NCBI RefSeq assembly: GCF_009707325.1
Contig: NZ_CP046103.1
Location: 186,001-250,000, forward strand
Length of the DNA stretch: 64,000 nt
Direction of reading: 5' to 3'
DNA from: Pseudomonas sp. IB20
GTDB lineage: Bacteria; Pseudomonadota; Gammaproteobacteria; Pseudomonadales; Pseudomonadaceae
Shown piece by piece: positions 18,476 to 28,627 of the stretch. The notes beneath the pieces were generated by a model. The model was not told the DNA's origin and made no database searches. It saw only the letters and a list, made by a program, of their open reading frames with translations. A program made the translations under genes and the position numbers. The first letter of the stretch is position 1. The number at the start of each line of letters is the position of its first letter.

Positions 18476-19678
18476 ATGACTGCTGTTGATTTACCGGCTG
18501 TACCCCGAGTGTTGATTGCTGAAGCGGACCCTTGGTCGCGGGATTTGCTCAAGCAAGTGTTGTTGAACGTGCGCTGCGACGCACGGCTGGATGTATGTGG
18601 TGACGGGCAGCAAGCAGCGACGCTGTTGCGAGAAAAAACCTACGACCTGATCCTGGCGGATTGGGAGCTGCCGGGCATCGATGGTCTGAGCTTGCTGCGC
18701 AACGTACGCCAGCAGCGCCGTTCGCTGCCGTTTATCCTGCTGAGCAGTCGCAACGACAGTGCCAGCGTGCGCGAAGCCTTGCCGCTGGCGCCTACCGCGT
18801 ACCTGACCAAACCGCTGAACATGGAAGGCCTGACCCAGCGCCTGCAAGACCTGCTGCTCAACGAAGGCGAAAGCGTGTATTGCGAAATTCCGCCGCTGGC
18901 GCCTGGCGTGACCTTGCCGGTGTTCCTGGAGCGGCGCCGCGAAGCCTCCGACGGCGCGCCGCTGCGCGTCGACGTGAAAGCCGCCGTGCAACACAGCCTT
19001 GAACCTGATGGCCTGGACCTCAAGCGCCTGGAAGGCCAGGTGCGCATGGACCCACAAATTACCGCCGTACTGATCGCCGCCGCCAACAGCGCCGGGCATC
19101 ACGGCACGCCGGTGCAAACCCTGTCGGCTGCGCTGCACAAGCTGGCGGCCGGGCAGAGCATGAACTTGATCCTGGGCCTGGCCCTCAAGCACAACGTGGT
19201 GCTGGGCGACCCTGCGCTGGTGGACTATGCCGAGCGCCACTGGCAGTTGTCAGAAGACACCGCCGACTACGCCCGCCGCCTGGCGCGCTTGCTCGAGCTG
19301 GACCACGAGCGCTGTTACTGCGCCGGCATCCTGCACCGGCTGGGTGACTTGGCGTTGCTGCGTTGCCTGGAGGATTGGCGCCAGGGCGGCGGGGCGTTGG
19401 ATGACGAGGCGATTGGTGAGTCCCTTGATACCTTTGGTGCGGCCTACGGCTCGGCATTGCGTGCGCGCTGGCGCTTGCCGTTGGAGCTGCGCCAGTTGAT
19501 TGCGGCGATCTATTCGCTCGAAGGCGGGGTGTATTCGCGTGAAGCGTTGGTGATGAACCTGGCGGCGCAGATGGCGCGCCTGACCGAGCACGAAGGGCTT
19601 GAGGCGCTGGCGAGGAGCAAGACTGCGCGGTTGCTGAGGGTCGGGTTGTCGGAGTTGATGCGAGTGCGCAAAAACTAG
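18476..19678 (+). CDS. Response regulator with HDOD output domain, 400 aa
   Basis: Residues 10-130 form a receiver domain, with the phosphoacceptor aspartate in ILADWELPG and the conserved lysine in AYLTKPLN. Residues about 165-390 resemble an HDOD domain (RMDPQITAVLIAAANSAGH, a helical HD-GYP-like fold without metal ligands; CAGILHRLGDLALL). HDOD response regulators occur widely in pseudomonads and often affect motility, biofilm or cyclic-nucleotide signalling, but no reaction is known. No histidine kinase gene lies beside it. The next gene, in opposite orientation, is a diguanylate cyclase. Confidence 0.85.
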   Translation: MTAVDLPAVPRVLIAEADPWSRDLLKQVLLNVRCDARLDVCGDGQQAATLLREKTYDLILADWELPGIDGLSLLRNVRQQRRSLPFILLSSRNDSASVREALPLAPTAYLTKPLNMEGLTQRLQDLLLNEGESVYCEIPPLAPGVTLPVFLERRREASDGAPLRVDVKAAVQHSLEPDGLDLKRLEGQVRMDPQITAVLIAAANSAGHHGTPVQTLSAALHKLAAGQSMNLILGLALKHNVVLGDPALVDYAERHWQLSEDTADYARRLARLLELDHERCYCAGILHRLGDLALLRCLEDWRQGGGALDDEAIGESLDTFGAAYGSALRARWRLPLELRQLIAAIYSLEGGVYSREALVMNLAAQMARLTEHEGLEALARSKTARLLRVGLSELMRVRKN

Positions 19679-19708
19679 CTGCAACGCTCCCACATGTTTG
19701 ACCGAGTT

Positions 19709-20710
19709 CTAACTCGCTATGACGCGGTTCTTACCCTGGCGCTTGGCCTCATACATGGCCGCATCAGCCCGCGCGAACAGGCTGTCCAGGGCTGAATCTT
19801 CTTCGCGCAAGTTGGCCAGGCCTTGGCTGACGGTCACCGTGAATTGCCGGCCTTCATAGCTGAAACTCAGCGCCTGGATTTCCTTGCCCAGCCGCTCGGC
19901 TACCTGCAACGCCATGTGCGGCGCACAACCGGGCAGTACGGCGGCGAATTCTTCGCCGCCAATGCGCCCGAACAGGTCGCCACGGCGCAATACACTGCGA
20001 CCGCTCTCGGCGATACGCCGCAACACCTGATCGCCCTCCAGATGGCCGTAGGTGTCGTTGACGTCTTTGAAATCATCGATGTCCAGCAACAGGAACGCCA
20101 GCGGTGCGCCCTGGGCACAGGCGCTGTCGAAGGCCTGGTTGGCGCATTCGAAGAAGTGCCTGCGGTTGCTGCTTTGGGTCAGCACATCGGTGGTGGCGAG
20201 GCGGTGCAGTTCCAGCTCCATCTGTTTCTTTTCGGTGATGTCTTCGGCCATGCCGACCACAACCACCGGCTTGCCGGGCTGGACCTGCTGGTTGATATAG
20301 CACTTGTCGCTCAGCCAGCGAATTTGCCCGTCGGCGGTGATGATGCGGTACTCGCGGTCCTCCACGGCGCCTTGTTCCAGCACGCGGGCGAGGCTGTGTT
20401 CGGCATAGTCGAGGTCTTCGGGGTGAACGCTGTTGCGCCATTCGCGGTAGTCGGCGAGCAGCAAACCGGCCGTACGGCCAAATACCCGCTCATAGGCCGG
20501 GCTCACATACAGCACACGGCGCGTTTCCCAATCGATGGCCCACAGCACGGCATTTACACTGACCAGCAACGAACTCAGCAACTGCTCGCGTTCGCTCAAC
20601 CGTTCGACTTCACCCTGGGCATGCATCAACGCCAACAGGGTTGCCGCCGCGGCCGGGCGGGGAGCCTCGGCAGCAGGGGCATCTGGCAGGTAGGGATGTT
20701 CGTGAACCAT
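19709..20710 (-). CDS. PAS-GGDEF diguanylate cyclase, 333 aa
   Basis: The protein makes c-di-GMP from two GTP. A short N-terminal helix (about 30-60) leads to a PAS domain (about 45-165; LWAIDWETRRVLYVSPAYERVFG, with a PAC-like end VVVGMAEDITEKKQMELE). The GGDEF domain follows (about 170-330). The active-site motif reads GGEEF (RIGGEEFAAV), which is competent. RRGD, five residues upstream, matches the RxxD inhibitory site, so product inhibition is likely. No membrane segment is visible; it is probably cytoplasmic. It converges on the HDOD regulator. Confidence 0.92.
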   Translation of the reverse strand: MVHEHPYLPDAPAAEAPRPAAAATLLALMHAQGEVERLSEREQLLSSLLVSVNAVLWAIDWETRRVLYVSPAYERVFGRTAGLLLADYREWRNSVHPEDLDYAEHSLARVLEQGAVEDREYRIITADGQIRWLSDKCYINQQVQPGKPVVVVGMAEDITEKKQMELELHRLATTDVLTQSSNRRHFFECANQAFDSACAQGAPLAFLLLDIDDFKDVNDTYGHLEGDQVLRRIAESGRSVLRRGDLFGRIGGEEFAAVLPGCAPHMALQVAERLGKEIQALSFSYEGRQFTVTVSQGLANLREEDSALDSLFARADAAMYEAKRQGKNRVIAS

Positions 20711-20884
20711 CGGTACAACTCTCTCTGGGCGCGCCGCAGGATGGAGCAGCGGTCACTACAAGGGTTCACCATGATGGCCAAGTGTTCTCTGAGAGAGGGT
20801 AAATGCAGTGAAGTTCCGTGAGCGGGCTAACTAAGAAATGGCGCCAAAAACCGCCCCAGGAACGAGCGGGGTGTGCATGCCCGG

Positions 20885-22069
20885 TCAGACCGCTGCAGGG
20901 CGCAGCGAATAGGTCTTCAATTGATGGGCAAAATCGCGCAGTGACTGGATGCCGCTGGCTTCGGCCTCATGCACCCATTCCTTGATCGCGGCCAGCATGT
21001 CGTGGCCATTGGAACTGGTTTTCAGCCAGATCTGCTGCAACGCCAGGCGCTTCTCGTAGATCACTGTCAGCGCCTGGCTGTGCTCCAGCAGGCTCTGGAT
21101 GCGCACGTGATGGCGGTCATCCAGCAAGCTGGTTTCACGCGACAGCAGGCGCTTGGCGCGGTGGAACTGGTGGCGCACCGAATGATCGACCTTTTCCAGC
21201 TCCTGCTTGACCAGTGGGCCGATCACCAACTTGCGGTACTGGGCCATGATCTGGAAGCGGTTGTTGAGGATCGCCATGGCGGTGTCCATGTCCAGGTGGC
21301 CTTTGCCCTCCACGCGGTGCGCGATAGGCGCCACGCGCTGCACCTTGGCCAGGCGCAGGAAGCTGAACACTTTGATCCACGCCCAACCCAGGTCGAACTC
21401 CCACTTCTTCACCGACAGCTTGGCCGAGTTGGGGTAGGTGTGGTGGTTGTTGTGCAGTTCTTCGCCGCCGACAATGATGCCCCACGGCACCAGGTTGGTC
21501 GCCGCGTCCCGGCATTCGAAATTGCGATAGCCCACGGCATGCCCCAGGCCGTTGATCACGCCGGCGGCCCAGAACGGAATCCACATCATCTGGATCGCCC
21601 AGATGGTGATGCCGATGGTGCCGAACAGCAGCAGGTCGATCACGCCCATGATCGCCACGCCCAGCAGCGGGTAAGGCGTGTAGATTTTGCGTTCGATCCA
21701 GTCATCCGGGCAGTTCTTGCCGTAGATGCGCAGGGTTTCGGGGTTTTCGGCCTCGGCGCGGTACAGCTCGGCACCTTTGCGCAACACGGTGGACAGGCCT
21801 TTGATGACCGGGCTGTGCGGGTCGTCGACGGTTTCGCATTTGGCGTGGTGTTTGCGGTGGATAGCGGTCCACTCGCGGGTGTTCTGCGCCGTGGTCAGCC
21901 ACAGCCAGAAGCGGAAGAAGTGTTTCAGGCCGGCATTGAGCTCCAGGGAGCGATGGGCTGAATAGCGGTGCAGATAGACCGTGACCCCAACGATGGTCAC
22001 ATGGGTCATCAACAGAGTGACTGCAACCAGTTGCCAGGCTGACAAGTCAAGAAAACCGTTGTACCACAT
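20885..22069 (-). CDS. desA: Membrane fatty-acid delta-9 desaturase (DesA-like), 394 aa
   Basis: The enzyme introduces a double bond into acyl chains at the membrane under aerobic conditions. The start at 22069 (MWYNGFLDLSAW) matches the length and N-terminus I recall for Pseudomonas aeruginosa DesA (PA0286); a GTG at 22108 would add 13 residues. Three histidine boxes for the di-iron centre are present: HRYSAHR, HRKHH and HNNHH. Hydrophobic segments lie at about 10-35 and 130-185. As in P. aeruginosa, it is divergent from a PAS-GGDEF-EAL gene. The C-terminal 100 residues are helical and soluble. Confidence 0.92.
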   Translation of the reverse strand: MWYNGFLDLSAWQLVAVTLLMTHVTIVGVTVYLHRYSAHRSLELNAGLKHFFRFWLWLTTAQNTREWTAIHRKHHAKCETVDDPHSPVIKGLSTVLRKGAELYRAEAENPETLRIYGKNCPDDWIERKIYTPYPLLGVAIMGVIDLLLFGTIGITIWAIQMMWIPFWAAGVINGLGHAVGYRNFECRDAATNLVPWGIIVGGEELHNNHHTYPNSAKLSVKKWEFDLGWAWIKVFSFLRLAKVQRVAPIAHRVEGKGHLDMDTAMAILNNRFQIMAQYRKLVIGPLVKQELEKVDHSVRHQFHRAKRLLSRETSLLDDRHHVRIQSLLEHSQALTVIYEKRLALQQIWLKTSSNGHDMLAAIKEWVHEAEASGIQSLRDFAHQLKTYSLRPAAV

Positions 22070-22234
22070 AGGCTGTATGGCCCTCAGATAAAGAAAAAAA
22101 CAGCTCACGCATTATCACTAAGCCTACAGAGAAAACCAGCCGCCCTTTCAGATAGAAGTGACTGGATGTTTCTTATTCTATAATCCGCAGCCTTTGTGGG
22201 GCGATTTTGTTTTTTGGTAAGGATTACTGACTCT

Positions 22235-24145
22235 ATGCTGTTTTCATACCGAGGTGCCCTGCGTGTGGGGCTGGTATATCTGCTGGTTTCCATTGTGTGG
22301 CTTCAGCTCAGCCACCACCTATTGATCGACTTTCTCGATGACCCGCGGGAGTTGGTCCGCTGGCTGCAGCTGCGCGACTATGTGTGGGTGGCCCTGAGCG
22401 CGGCGGCGATTTACTTGCTGTGCGCGCGTTTTGCCCGCACCCACCAGGTGCAGCAACCCCTGAAAGAAAACCGTGAGCGCCTGCGCCAGGCGGCTGCCGT
22501 GTTCGATTGCACCCGCGAAGGCGTGCTGGTCACCGACGCCGACGGGCTGATCGTGCACGTCAACCGGGCGTTTATGGAGATCACCGGCCACAGCCGCAAG
22601 GACGTCATGGGCGAGCGGCCGAGCCTGTTCAAGTCGGGGCGCCATTCGTCGAATTTCTACCTGCAGATGTTCCAGACCCTGGAGCAAACGGGCGAATGGA
22701 GCGGCGAAATCTGGAACCGACGCAAAAGCGGTGAAATTTATCCACAGTGGCAAACCATCCGCGTGATCCGCGATGACCACGGCAAGGTCAGCCACTACGT
22801 TGCGGTGTTTTCCGATATCAGCGCCATCAAGGATTCCCAGCACGAACTGGCGCACCTCGCCCACCACGACCCGCTCACCGACTTGCCCAACCGCCTGTTG
22901 TTCACTGACCGTGCCGAGCAGGCGCTGGCCTCGGCGCAAGTGCATAAACGCGGCTGTGCCTTGCTGTTGCTGGACTTGGACCATTTCAAGATCATCAACG
23001 ACAGCCTGGGCCATAACGTTGGCGACCAGTTTCTCAAGGCCGTAGGCGAGCGGCTCAAAGGGCTGTTCGGCCCCGGCGTGACCTTGGCGCGCTTGGGGGG
23101 TGACGAGTTCGCTGTGCTGGCGGAAAGTTGTCCACAGGTGGTGCAGGCCGCCGCGATCGCGCAGCGCATGCTCGATGCGATGAAGGAGCCGTTCGTGTTT
23201 GATGGCAACCAGTTGTTTATCAGCGCCAGCATCGGCATCAGCCTGTTCCCCAGCGACGCGTTGAGCGCTGAACAGCTGCTGCGCAATGCCGATTCGGCGT
23301 TGTTCAAGGCCAAGAGCGCCGGGCGCGAAGGCTACGCGCTGTACACCGAAGAGCTGACCGCCCACGCGCAGAACCGCGTGGAAATCGCCAGCGAACTGCG
23401 CCGCGCCCTCGATCAGCAGGAACTGCGCGTCTACTACCAGCCGGTGTACGACCTGCGCGGCAGCCGCCTGGTCGGCGTCGAAGCGCTGGTGCGCTGGCAG
23501 CACCCGGCGCGCGGCTTGGTGCCACCGGGCGAGTTCATTCCGATTGCCGAGCGTACCGGGCTGATTGCCGACATCGACGCCTGGGTGATGGACCAGGCCT
23601 GCCGCCAGATGTGCCGATGGTTGGCCGATGGCGCACCGCTGAGCTTTATTGCGGTGAATGTTTCCAGCCGTCTGTTCGCCCGGCGCGAGCTGTACGAGCA
23701 AGTCGCCCAGGTGCTGCACGCCACCGGCCTCGACCCGGCGTTCCTGGAACTGGAAGTCACCGAAAGCGCGGTAATGGATGACCCGGAGGTCGCCCTTGAG
23801 CAACTGCACCGCCTGCGTGAGCTGGGCTTGCGCCTGGCCATCGACGATTTTGGCACCGGCTATTCCTCGCTGCTGCGCCTCAAGCGCCTGCCGGTGCAAA
23901 AGCTCAAGATCGACCAGGGCTTCGTCGCCGGGTTGCCGTGGGACGAAGACGACGCGGCGATTGTGCGCGTGGTGATCGCCCTGGCCAAAAGCATGGGCAT
24001 GCAGGTGCATGCCGAAGGTATCGAGCAGGTTGAGCAGGCGCGGTTCTTGTTGGAGCAGGAGTGCGATATGGGGCAGGGGTATTGGTTTGGGCGCCCGATT
24101 CCTGCAAGTGAAATTGATTGGGAGCGTGCGCCTGCCATTCAATAG
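22235..24145 (+). CDS. Membrane PAS-GGDEF-EAL c-di-GMP enzyme, 636 aa
   Basis: ATG 22235 follows TAAGGA. Two membrane helices lie at about residues 8-30 and 45-65. A PAS domain (about 90-200) follows, with FMEITGHSRKDVMGE. Then come a GGDEF domain with an intact RLGGDEFAVLAE and an EAL domain with intact GVEALVRW, EVTESAVM, IDDFGTGYSSL and HAEGIEQ motifs. Both synthesis and hydrolysis of c-di-GMP are therefore possible. The arrangement beside desA resembles PA0285-PA0286 of P. aeruginosa, where the same gene precedes oscA-sbp. The signal sensed is unknown. Confidence 0.93.
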   Translation: MLFSYRGALRVGLVYLLVSIVWLQLSHHLLIDFLDDPRELVRWLQLRDYVWVALSAAAIYLLCARFARTHQVQQPLKENRERLRQAAAVFDCTREGVLVTDADGLIVHVNRAFMEITGHSRKDVMGERPSLFKSGRHSSNFYLQMFQTLEQTGEWSGEIWNRRKSGEIYPQWQTIRVIRDDHGKVSHYVAVFSDISAIKDSQHELAHLAHHDPLTDLPNRLLFTDRAEQALASAQVHKRGCALLLLDLDHFKIINDSLGHNVGDQFLKAVGERLKGLFGPGVTLARLGGDEFAVLAESCPQVVQAAAIAQRMLDAMKEPFVFDGNQLFISASIGISLFPSDALSAEQLLRNADSALFKAKSAGREGYALYTEELTAHAQNRVEIASELRRALDQQELRVYYQPVYDLRGSRLVGVEALVRWQHPARGLVPPGEFIPIAERTGLIADIDAWVMDQACRQMCRWLADGAPLSFIAVNVSSRLFARRELYEQVAQVLHATGLDPAFLELEVTESAVMDDPEVALEQLHRLRELGLRLAIDDFGTGYSSLLRLKRLPVQKLKIDQGFVAGLPWDEDDAAIVRVVIALAKSMGMQVHAEGIEQVEQARFLLEQECDMGQGYWFGRPIPASEIDWERAPAIQ

Positions 24146-24177
24146 TCGACGCGTTTTCAATCTGAAATACAGTGAAA

Positions 24178-24239
24178 TGTGGGAGCGGGTCAACATCTGT
24201 GGCTGACCCACCTCATTCGCGAGCAAGCCCGCTCCCACC
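24178..24239. repeat. REP inverted repeat
   Basis: GTGGGAGCGGG (24179-24189) is repeated inverted at 24228-24238, with TTCGCGAGCAAG next to the right arm. It is the standard fluorescent-pseudomonad palindrome. Confidence 0.85.
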
Positions 24240-24246
24240 TTTGGAT

Positions 24247-24274
24247 CTCGACACGGCTTATTTTCCGTGTCGAG
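24247..24274. terminator. 10-bp hairpin, terminator-like
   Basis: CTCGACACGG and CCGTGTCGAG form a perfect stem with loop CTTATTTT. There is no T tract after the stem on either strand, so termination is uncertain. It separates the GGDEF-EAL gene from the sulfur operon. Confidence 0.5.
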
Positions 24275-24333
24275 CGCGCGAAAACCCGCGCAACCCCACG
24301 TCCTGCCAGAAAATTCTTTCTGGTTATATAAAC

Positions 24334-24358
24334 ATTCTTAAATAGTATTTTTAAGAAT
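24334..24358 (+). promoter_or_regulatory. Inverted repeat upstream of oscA (candidate sulfur operator)
   Basis: ATTCTTAAA (24334-24342) and TTTAAGAAT (24350-24358) are perfectly inverted around 7 bases, inside an AT-rich stretch about 80 bases before oscA. The position and AT richness would suit the LysR-type sulfur regulator CysB. This is inferred, not shown. Confidence 0.45.
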
Positions 24359-24438
24359 ATCCGCGCTTATCTACTATCGCCCTCACGCCGCAAGCAGTGC
24401 CGCCACTGCCAGGCACTATTCATTTCAGGAGCGAGACC

Positions 24439-24621
24439 ATGAGCGCATCTCTACGTAGCGTCGACGGCCAGGACGAAGCAGCCATTTTGCGTGAGATCCA
24501 GAGCGCCTTGCGCGACCTGCGGTTTGGCGCGGTGGAAATCACGGTGCACAACGCCCAAGTGGTACAGATCGAACGCAAGGAAAAATTCCGTTTGCAAAAC
24601 CCGGGTAACAAACCGAGCTAA
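24439..24621 (+). CDS. oscA: OscA, small sulfur-starvation protein (DUF2292/YezD-like), 60 aa
   Basis: ATG 24439 follows AGGAGCG. The protein EIQSALRDLRFGAVEITVHNAQVVQIERKEKFRL matches the DUF2292 (YezD) fold. The same small gene precedes sbp in P. aeruginosa (PA0284) and other pseudomonads, where it was named oscA for use of organosulfur compounds and found linked to chromate resistance. Its biochemical role is unknown. It ends 67 bases before sbp, and the two are probably co-transcribed. Confidence 0.85.
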   Translation: MSASLRSVDGQDEAAILREIQSALRDLRFGAVEITVHNAQVVQIERKEKFRLQNPGNKPS

Positions 24622-24688
24622 GCACTCACGGCGATAGACCCCCGCATCTATAAGAAAAGCCAACACCAAGAATTCTCAGGAGCCTTCT

Positions 24689-25699
24689 ATGTCGTCGATT
24701 CGCCGTTACGCCCTGGCCGCACTGGCCAGCGCCGTGTTTGCCGGTTCCGCTGTTGCCAAGGACTACGAGTTGCTCAACGTCTCGTACGACCCTACCCGTG
24801 AGCTGTACCAGGACTACAACGCTGAGTTCACCAACCACTGGAAACAGTCCCACCCCGGCGACAACGTCAAGATCCAGCAATCCCACGGTGGTTCGGGCAA
24901 ACAAGGCCGGGCAGTGATCGACGGCCTGCGCGCCGACGTGGTGACCCTGGCCCTGGCCGGCGACATCGACGAAATCGCCAAATTGGCCAAGACCCTGCCG
25001 GAAAACTGGCAAACCCGCCTGCCGGACGCCAGCACCCCGTACACCTCGACCATCGTGTTCCTGGTGCGCAAGGGCAACCCTAAAGGCATCAAGGATTGGG
25101 GCGACCTGATCAAGAAAGACGTTTCCGTGATCACCCCGAACCCGAAAACCTCCGGCGGTGCGCGCTGGAACTTCCTCGCCGCCTGGGCCTACGGCCTCAA
25201 AGCCGGTGGCAGCGAAGCCAAGGCCCAGGATTACGTGAAAGAACTGTTCAAGCACGTGCCGATTCTCGACACCGGCGCTCGCGGTTCGACCATCACGTTC
25301 GTCAACAACGGTCAGGGTGACGTGTTGCTGGCCTGGGAAAACGAAGCCTTCCTGGCGCTGAAAGAAGACGGCGGCGCCGACAAGTTCGACATCGTCGTGC
25401 CTTCCCTGTCGATCCTCGCCGAGCCGCCAGTGGCCGTGGTCGACAAGAACGCCGAGAAAAAGGGCAACACCGAAATCGCCACTGAATACCTCAAGCACCT
25501 GTACAGCCCCGCTGGCCAGGAGATTGCGGCGAAGAACTTCTACCGCCCACGCGATGAAAAAGTCGCCGCCAAGTACGCCCAGCAGTTCCCGAAACTGGAC
25601 CTGGTGACTATCGACAAAGACTTCGGCGGCTGGAAAACTGCCCAACCGAAATTCTTCAATGACGGTGGCGTGTTCGACCAGATTTACTCGGCGCAGTAA
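24689..25699 (+). CDS. sbp: Periplasmic sulfate-binding protein Sbp, 336 aa
   Basis: Sbp delivers sulfate (or thiosulfate) to the CysTWA transporter. A signal peptide ends at GSAVAKD. Typical features are [11 protein letters not shown] near the mature N-terminus, [18 protein letters not shown] (an anion-binding loop) and the [16 protein letters not shown] segment. ATG 24689 follows CAGGAG. Downstream, 214 bases with repeat material precede cysT, so sbp may be more abundant than the permease genes. Confidence 0.96.
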   Translation: MSSIRRYALAALASAVFAGSAVAKDYELLNVSYDPTRELYQDYNAEFTNHWKQSHPGDNVKIQQSHGGSGKQGRAVIDGLRADVVTLALAGDIDEIAKLAKTLPENWQTRLPDASTPYTSTIVFLVRKGNPKGIKDWGDLIKKDVSVITPNPKTSGGARWNFLAAWAYGLKAGGSEAKAQDYVKELFKHVPILDTGARGSTITFVNNGQGDVLLAWENEAFLALKEDGGADKFDIVVPSLSILAEPPVAVVDKNAEKKGNTEIATEYLKHLYSPAGQEIAAKNFYRPRDEKVAAKYAQQFPKLDLVTIDKDFGGWKTAQPKFFNDGGVFDQIYSAQ

Positions 25700-25751
25700 G
25701 CCAAAGTACCTGTAGGGGCCTGATTTTCTGTAGGCGCTGGGCTTCTATGGG

Positions 25752-25806
25752 AGCTGGCTTGTCGAATCGTCGCACCGCTGCGATAGCATCACCGCGGTGT
25801 GACTGA
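25752..25806. repeat. 55-bp repeat, copy 1 (before cysT)
   Basis: AGCTGGCTTGTCGAATCGTC begins a 55-bp block that recurs at 28628-28682 in the same orientation with three mismatches. It contains CGCACCGCTGCGATAGC and CACCGCGGTGTG palindromic parts and resembles intergenic REP-like elements. The two copies bracket cysTWA. Confidence 0.85.
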
Positions 25807-25913
25807 CACACCAAGGTGCCTGTATCGCGGGCAAGTCCGGCTCCCACAGAAAAGCCGGCCCCCACAGAAAGCGCGCTCCTACCGTGGTTTCTACCTTTTA
25901 ACCAAGGACTCTT

Positions 25914-26732
25914 ATGTCGCGTCGTACTTCCCCCGTCATACCCGGCTTCGGGCTGACGCTGGGCTACACCGTGGTGTACCTCAGCCTGATCGTACTCATC
26001 CCCCTGGCGGCGATGTTTGTACACGCCGCTCAACTCACTTGGGATCAGTTCTGGGCCATTATTTCCGCACCACGCGTGCTGGCGGCGTTGAAACTGAGTT
26101 TCAGCACCGCGTTGTACGCTGCGCTGATCAACGGCGTGATCGGCACGCTGCTGGCTTGGGTGCTGGTGCGCTACACCTTCCCCGGCCGCAAGATCATCGA
26201 TGCGATGATCGACCTGCCCTTTGCCCTGCCCACGGCGGTTGCCGGTATTGCGCTGACCGCGTTGTACACGCCGACCGGCCTGGTCGGCCAGTTCGCCGCT
26301 GACCTGGGCTTCAAAATCGCCTACAGCCCGTTGGGTATCACCCTGGCGCTGACGTTCGTCACGCTGCCCTTCGTGGTGCGCACGGTGCAGCCGGTGCTGG
26401 CCGATATCCCCCGGGAAATCGAAGAAGCCGCCGCCTGCCTGGGCGCCAAGCCGTTGCAGGTGTTCCGCTACATCCTCGTGCCCGCATTGCTGCCCGCCTG
26501 GCTGACCGGCTTCGCGCTGGCTTTCGCCCGTGGCGTGGGTGAGTACGGGTCGGTGATTTTCATCGCCGGCAACATGCCGATGAAAACCGAGATCCTGCCG
26601 CTGCTGATCATGGTCAAGCTCGACCAATACGACTACCGCGGTGCCACCTCCATTGGCGTGTTGATGCTGGTGGTTTCCTTTGTCTTGCTGCTGCTGATCA
26701 ACTTGTTGCAGCGGCGCATCGAACGTCCATAA
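25914..26732 (+). CDS. cysT: Sulfate/thiosulfate ABC permease CysT, 272 aa
   Basis: This is one of two inner-membrane subunits of the sulfate importer. Six or so hydrophobic segments are visible, and the binding-protein-dependent permease motif reads [26 protein letters not shown], the EAA loop that docks on the ATPase. ATG 25914 follows AAGGA. The protein is close to E. coli CysU (277). The cysW start is 13 bases downstream with its own AAGGAGG site. Confidence 0.95.
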   Translation: MSRRTSPVIPGFGLTLGYTVVYLSLIVLIPLAAMFVHAAQLTWDQFWAIISAPRVLAALKLSFSTALYAALINGVIGTLLAWVLVRYTFPGRKIIDAMIDLPFALPTAVAGIALTALYTPTGLVGQFAADLGFKIAYSPLGITLALTFVTLPFVVRTVQPVLADIPREIEEAAACLGAKPLQVFRYILVPALLPAWLTGFALAFARGVGEYGSVIFIAGNMPMKTEILPLLIMVKLDQYDYRGATSIGVLMLVVSFVLLLLINLLQRRIERP

Positions 26733-26745
26733 GGAGGCGCGGAAC

Positions 26746-27618
26746 ATGTCCCAATCGTCTATTTCCGCTGCGTCCTCGGCCAACGCTGCCCGTCGTGGCA
26801 GCGCGGTGTCCCGGCGCATCCTGATCAGCCTGGGCTGGCTGGTGTTCTTCCTGTTCCTGCTGCTGCCGCTGTTTATCGTGGTGTCCCAGGGCTTGAAGAA
26901 TGGCCTCGGCGCGTTCTTCACCGCCATCCTGGAACCCGACGCGCTATCCGCACTGAAACTCACAGTAATCGCCGTGTTGATTTCTGTGCCGCTCAACGTG
27001 GTGTTCGGCGTCAGCGCCGCGTGGTGCGTGAGCAAGTACTCGTTCCGTGGCAAGAGCATCCTGGTCACGCTGATCGACTTGCCGTTCTCGGTATCGCCGG
27101 TGATCGCGGGTTTGGTCTATGTGCTGATGTTCGGCGCCCAGGGTTTCTTCGGCCCATGGCTGCAAGACCACGACATCCAGATCGTGTTCGCCTTGCCCGG
27201 CATTGTACTGGCAACCATCTTCGTCACCGTGCCGTTCGTGGCCCGTGAACTGATCCCGCTGATGCAGGAGCAGGGCACCCAGGAAGAAGAGGCGGCGCGC
27301 TTGCTCGGCGCCAATGGCTGGCAGATGTTCTGGCATGTGACCGTGCCGAACATCAAATGGGGCCTGATTTACGGCGTGGTGCTGTGTACCGCACGGGCCA
27401 TGGGTGAGTTCGGTGCGGTGTCGGTGGTGTCCGGCCACATTCGCGGCGTGACCAACACCTTGCCGCTGCACGTCGAGATCCTCTACAACGAATACAACCA
27501 CGTTGCCGCGTTTGCCGTCGCGAGCCTGTTGCTGATCCTGGCGCTCTTCATCCTGCTGCTCAAGCAGTGGAGCGAGAACCGTATCAACCGCCTGCGCAAA
27601 AGCGCCGGTGAGGAATAA
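26746..27618 (+). CDS. cysW: Sulfate/thiosulfate ABC permease CysW, 290 aa
   Basis: This is the second permease subunit of the sulfate importer. A Ser/Ala-rich cytoplasmic N-terminus is followed by about six membrane segments. The EAA loop reads [27 protein letters not shown]. The start ATG 26746 follows AAGGAGGCG, and the stop is 3 bases before cysA. Length matches E. coli CysW (291). Confidence 0.95.
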   Translation: MSQSSISAASSANAARRGSAVSRRILISLGWLVFFLFLLLPLFIVVSQGLKNGLGAFFTAILEPDALSALKLTVIAVLISVPLNVVFGVSAAWCVSKYSFRGKSILVTLIDLPFSVSPVIAGLVYVLMFGAQGFFGPWLQDHDIQIVFALPGIVLATIFVTVPFVARELIPLMQEQGTQEEEAARLLGANGWQMFWHVTVPNIKWGLIYGVVLCTARAMGEFGAVSVVSGHIRGVTNTLPLHVEILYNEYNHVAAFAVASLLLILALFILLLKQWSENRINRLRKSAGEE

Positions 27619-27621
27619 GTC

Positions 27622-28602
27622 ATGTCGATTGAAGTCCGTAATGTCAGCAAGAATTTCAACGCCTTCAAGGCCCTGAACAGCATCAATCTGGACATCCAGA
27701 GTGGCGAGCTGGTGGCGTTGCTGGGCCCGTCCGGCTGCGGCAAGACCACTTTACTGCGCATCATCGCCGGCCTGGAAACCCCGGATGACGGCAGCATCGT
27801 GTTCCACGGTGAAGACGTGTCCGGCCACGACGTGCGTGATCGCAACGTCGGCTTTGTATTCCAGCACTACGCGCTGTTCCGCCACATGACCGTGTTTGAC
27901 AACGTCGCCTTCGGCCTGCGCATGAAGCCGAAAAACCAGCGCCCGAACGAGAGCCAGATTGCGGTCAAGGTGCACGAGCTGCTGAACATGGTGCAGTTGG
28001 ATTGGCTGTCTGATCGCTACCCGGAGCAACTCTCCGGTGGCCAGCGCCAGCGTATCGCCCTGGCCCGCGCCTTGGCGGTAGAGCCCAAAGTGCTGCTGCT
28101 GGACGAACCCTTCGGCGCCCTCGACGCCAAGGTGCGTAAAGAGCTGCGCCGCTGGCTGGCGCGCCTGCACGAAGATATCAACCTGACCTCGGTATTCGTG
28201 ACCCACGACCAGGAAGAGGCCATGGAAGTCGCCGACCGTATTGTGGTGATGAACAAGGGTGTGATCGAACAGATCGGCTCACCGGGTGACGTCTACGAAA
28301 ACCCGGCCAGCGATTTTGTGTACCACTTCCTGGGTGATTCCAACCGTCTGCATCTGGGCGAGGACAAGCACGTGCTGTTCCGGCCGCATGAAGTGTCGCT
28401 GTCGCGGCATGAGTTGGAGGATCACCACGCGGCTGAGGTGCGTGATATTCGGCCGTTGGGCGCTACCACTCGGGTAACGCTCAAGGTCGAAGGCCAAAGC
28501 GAACTCATCGAGGCTGAAGTGGTGAAAGACCACGACAGCCTGACCGGCCTGGCCCGTGGCGAGACCCTATTCTTTAAACCCAAGGTCTGGCAAAAAGCTT
28601 AA
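27622..28602 (+). CDS. cysA: Sulfate/thiosulfate ABC ATPase CysA, 326 aa
   Basis: This is the ATP-hydrolysing subunit of the sulfate importer. It has Walker [11 protein letters not shown]-loop VFQHYALF, signature LSGGQRQR, Walker [13 protein letters not shown] and the switch histidine in [11 protein letters not shown]-terminal TOBE-like region of about 85 residues follows. It is shorter than E. coli CysA (365) but close to pseudomonad versions (about 329). It is the last gene of the sulfate operon. Confidence 0.96.
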   Translation: MSIEVRNVSKNFNAFKALNSINLDIQSGELVALLGPSGCGKTTLLRIIAGLETPDDGSIVFHGEDVSGHDVRDRNVGFVFQHYALFRHMTVFDNVAFGLRMKPKNQRPNESQIAVKVHELLNMVQLDWLSDRYPEQLSGGQRQRIALARALAVEPKVLLLDEPFGALDAKVRKELRRWLARLHEDINLTSVFVTHDQEEAMEVADRIVVMNKGVIEQIGSPGDVYENPASDFVYHFLGDSNRLHLGEDKHVLFRPHEVSLSRHELEDHHAAEVRDIRPLGATTRVTLKVEGQSELIEAEVVKDHDSLTGLARGETLFFKPKVWQKA

Positions 28603-28627
28603 GCACCCTGCAAAAAACCAATGGGGA

